The position numbers and the translations under genes were made by a program. The notes beneath the pieces were generated by a model that worked only from the letters and a program-made list of their open reading frames with translations, ran no database searches and was not told where the DNA came from. From Dethiosulfatibacter sp. (GTDB lineage: Bacteria; Bacillota_A; Clostridia; Tissierellales; Dethiosulfatibacteraceae): a DNA stretch of 6,265 nucleotides. The stretch is taken from contig JAHRFV010000272.1 in NCBI GenBank assembly GCA_019084435.1, forward strand, positions 1 to 6,265, in the 5' to 3' direction. Position 1 is the first letter of the stretch. Each line of letters starts with the position of its first letter. Below, piece after piece: positions 5,977 to 6,265 of this stretch.

Positions 5977-6265
5977 ATGAATAATATCAGTGTATTTTTT
6001 TACCACAGCAATAAAACCATAACTGTTAAAGCCGGTACACTATTATCAGAGGCATGTTCTATTGCCGGCAATCCACTAGATCTGGTTTGTGGCGGCAAGG
6101 GTACCTGCAACAAGTGTAAAGTCACTGTCAGAAAAGGTGATGTTAAGGAGATAGTACGTGCCTGTATGACACCGTTGGAAGAGAATATAACCGTATATCT
6201 CAGCGAATCTCAGATTAAAAGTCATTCACAAATATTAGAAAGCCAGAGTTTGGATTTGACCTTCA
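5977..6265 (+). CDS. RACo-like [2Fe-2S] ferredoxin/ASKHA protein, partial
   Basis: Only the first 96 codons lie in the window; the frame is open at the right edge. The N-terminus is a ferredoxin beta-grasp domain with cysteines C38, C44, C47 and C63 (CX5CX2CX15C) in the setting LVCGGKGTCNKCKV and VRACMTPLEENITVYL. This wording is typical of the RACo/RamA-like family (DUF4445, ASKHA ATPase fold), which uses ATP to put electrons into corrinoid proteins, restoring the Co(I) state. The last spacer of 15 residues looks short for a plant-type [2Fe-2S] domain. GGAG 6 bases before the ATG supports the start. The ATPase part would lie to the right and cannot be seen, so a shorter stand-alone ferredoxin is not excluded. 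Its place after the lyase-like pair suggests that it activates a partner encoded further right, or the lyase-like complex itself. Confidence 0.8.
   Translation, partial: MNNISVFFYHSNKTITVKAGTLLSEACSIAGNPLDLVCGGKGTCNKCKVTVRKGDVKEIVRACMTPLEENITVYLSESQIKSHSQILESQSLDLTF

Noticed and set aside
5821..6006. Minus-strand 61-codon frame spanning the B to ferredoxin gap
   Set aside because: It overlaps the ends of two recognisable genes and a consensus plus-strand promoter; it has no family features.
1..6265. CRISPR arrays, tRNA or rRNA genes, insertion sequences
   Set aside because: No regularly spaced repeats, tRNA-like folds, rRNA motifs, transposase frames or flanking inverted repeats were seen.

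Overview
The window looks like chromosomal DNA from a low-GC Gram-positive bacterium, most likely an anaerobic clostridial-type Firmicute. The support is a tRNA-Trp-type T-box leader, strong AAGGAGG ribosome-binding sites, consensus sigma-A promoters, U-tract terminators, and a RACo/ASKHA-type ferredoxin gene of the kind common in strictly anaerobic, corrinoid-using bacteria. The taxon is inference; no marker gene fixes it.

Left part (1-1682, minus strand). A complete trpB (tryptophan synthase beta chain) stands alone. It has a consensus promoter, a long T-box leader with a UGG (Trp) specifier, and an attenuator hairpin in front. A strong intrinsic terminator follows it, so no trpA shares this transcript. 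Bases 1-72 hold only a plus-strand terminator-like hairpin and a small AT-rich inverted repeat.

Middle (1665-3371, minus strand). One gene encodes a SARP/AfsR-like regulator: winged helix, bacterial transcriptional activation domain (BTAD) and AAA-type ATPase, with a Lys-to-Arg change in Walker A. It is transcribed away from the cluster on the right.

Right part (3432-6265, plus strand). A divergent promoter carries two TTAAACG heptamers exactly 11 bp apart, the layout of SARP operators. It precedes two adjacent genes (416 and 376 aa). Both are homologues of the histidine/phenylalanine ammonia-lyase (HAL/PAL) family, but neither is a normal enzyme. The first (A) keeps the central segment with the RxxPQ motif and has lost the N-terminal Tyr loop, the NPL motif and the QEDH motif. 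The second (B) keeps Tyr-Gly-Val-Asn-Thr-Gly, HAAG, the Asn-Gly-Ser motif, NPL and QEDH and has lost the central segment. Neither has the Ala-Ser-Gly triad that makes the MIO cofactor. The two genes therefore look like reciprocally degenerate subunits of a heteromer. A third gene, cut by the window end, starts with a [2Fe-2S] ferredoxin domain like that of reductive activators of corrinoid proteins (RACo, DUF4445/ASKHA family) and has its own consensus promoter.

Working model (inference): the SARP-like ATPase activates expression of a heteromeric, MIO-less ammonia-lyase-like complex, encoded next to an ATP-dependent reductive activator. The substrate is unknown. The pair of complementary lyase-like subunits is the most unusual content of the window.
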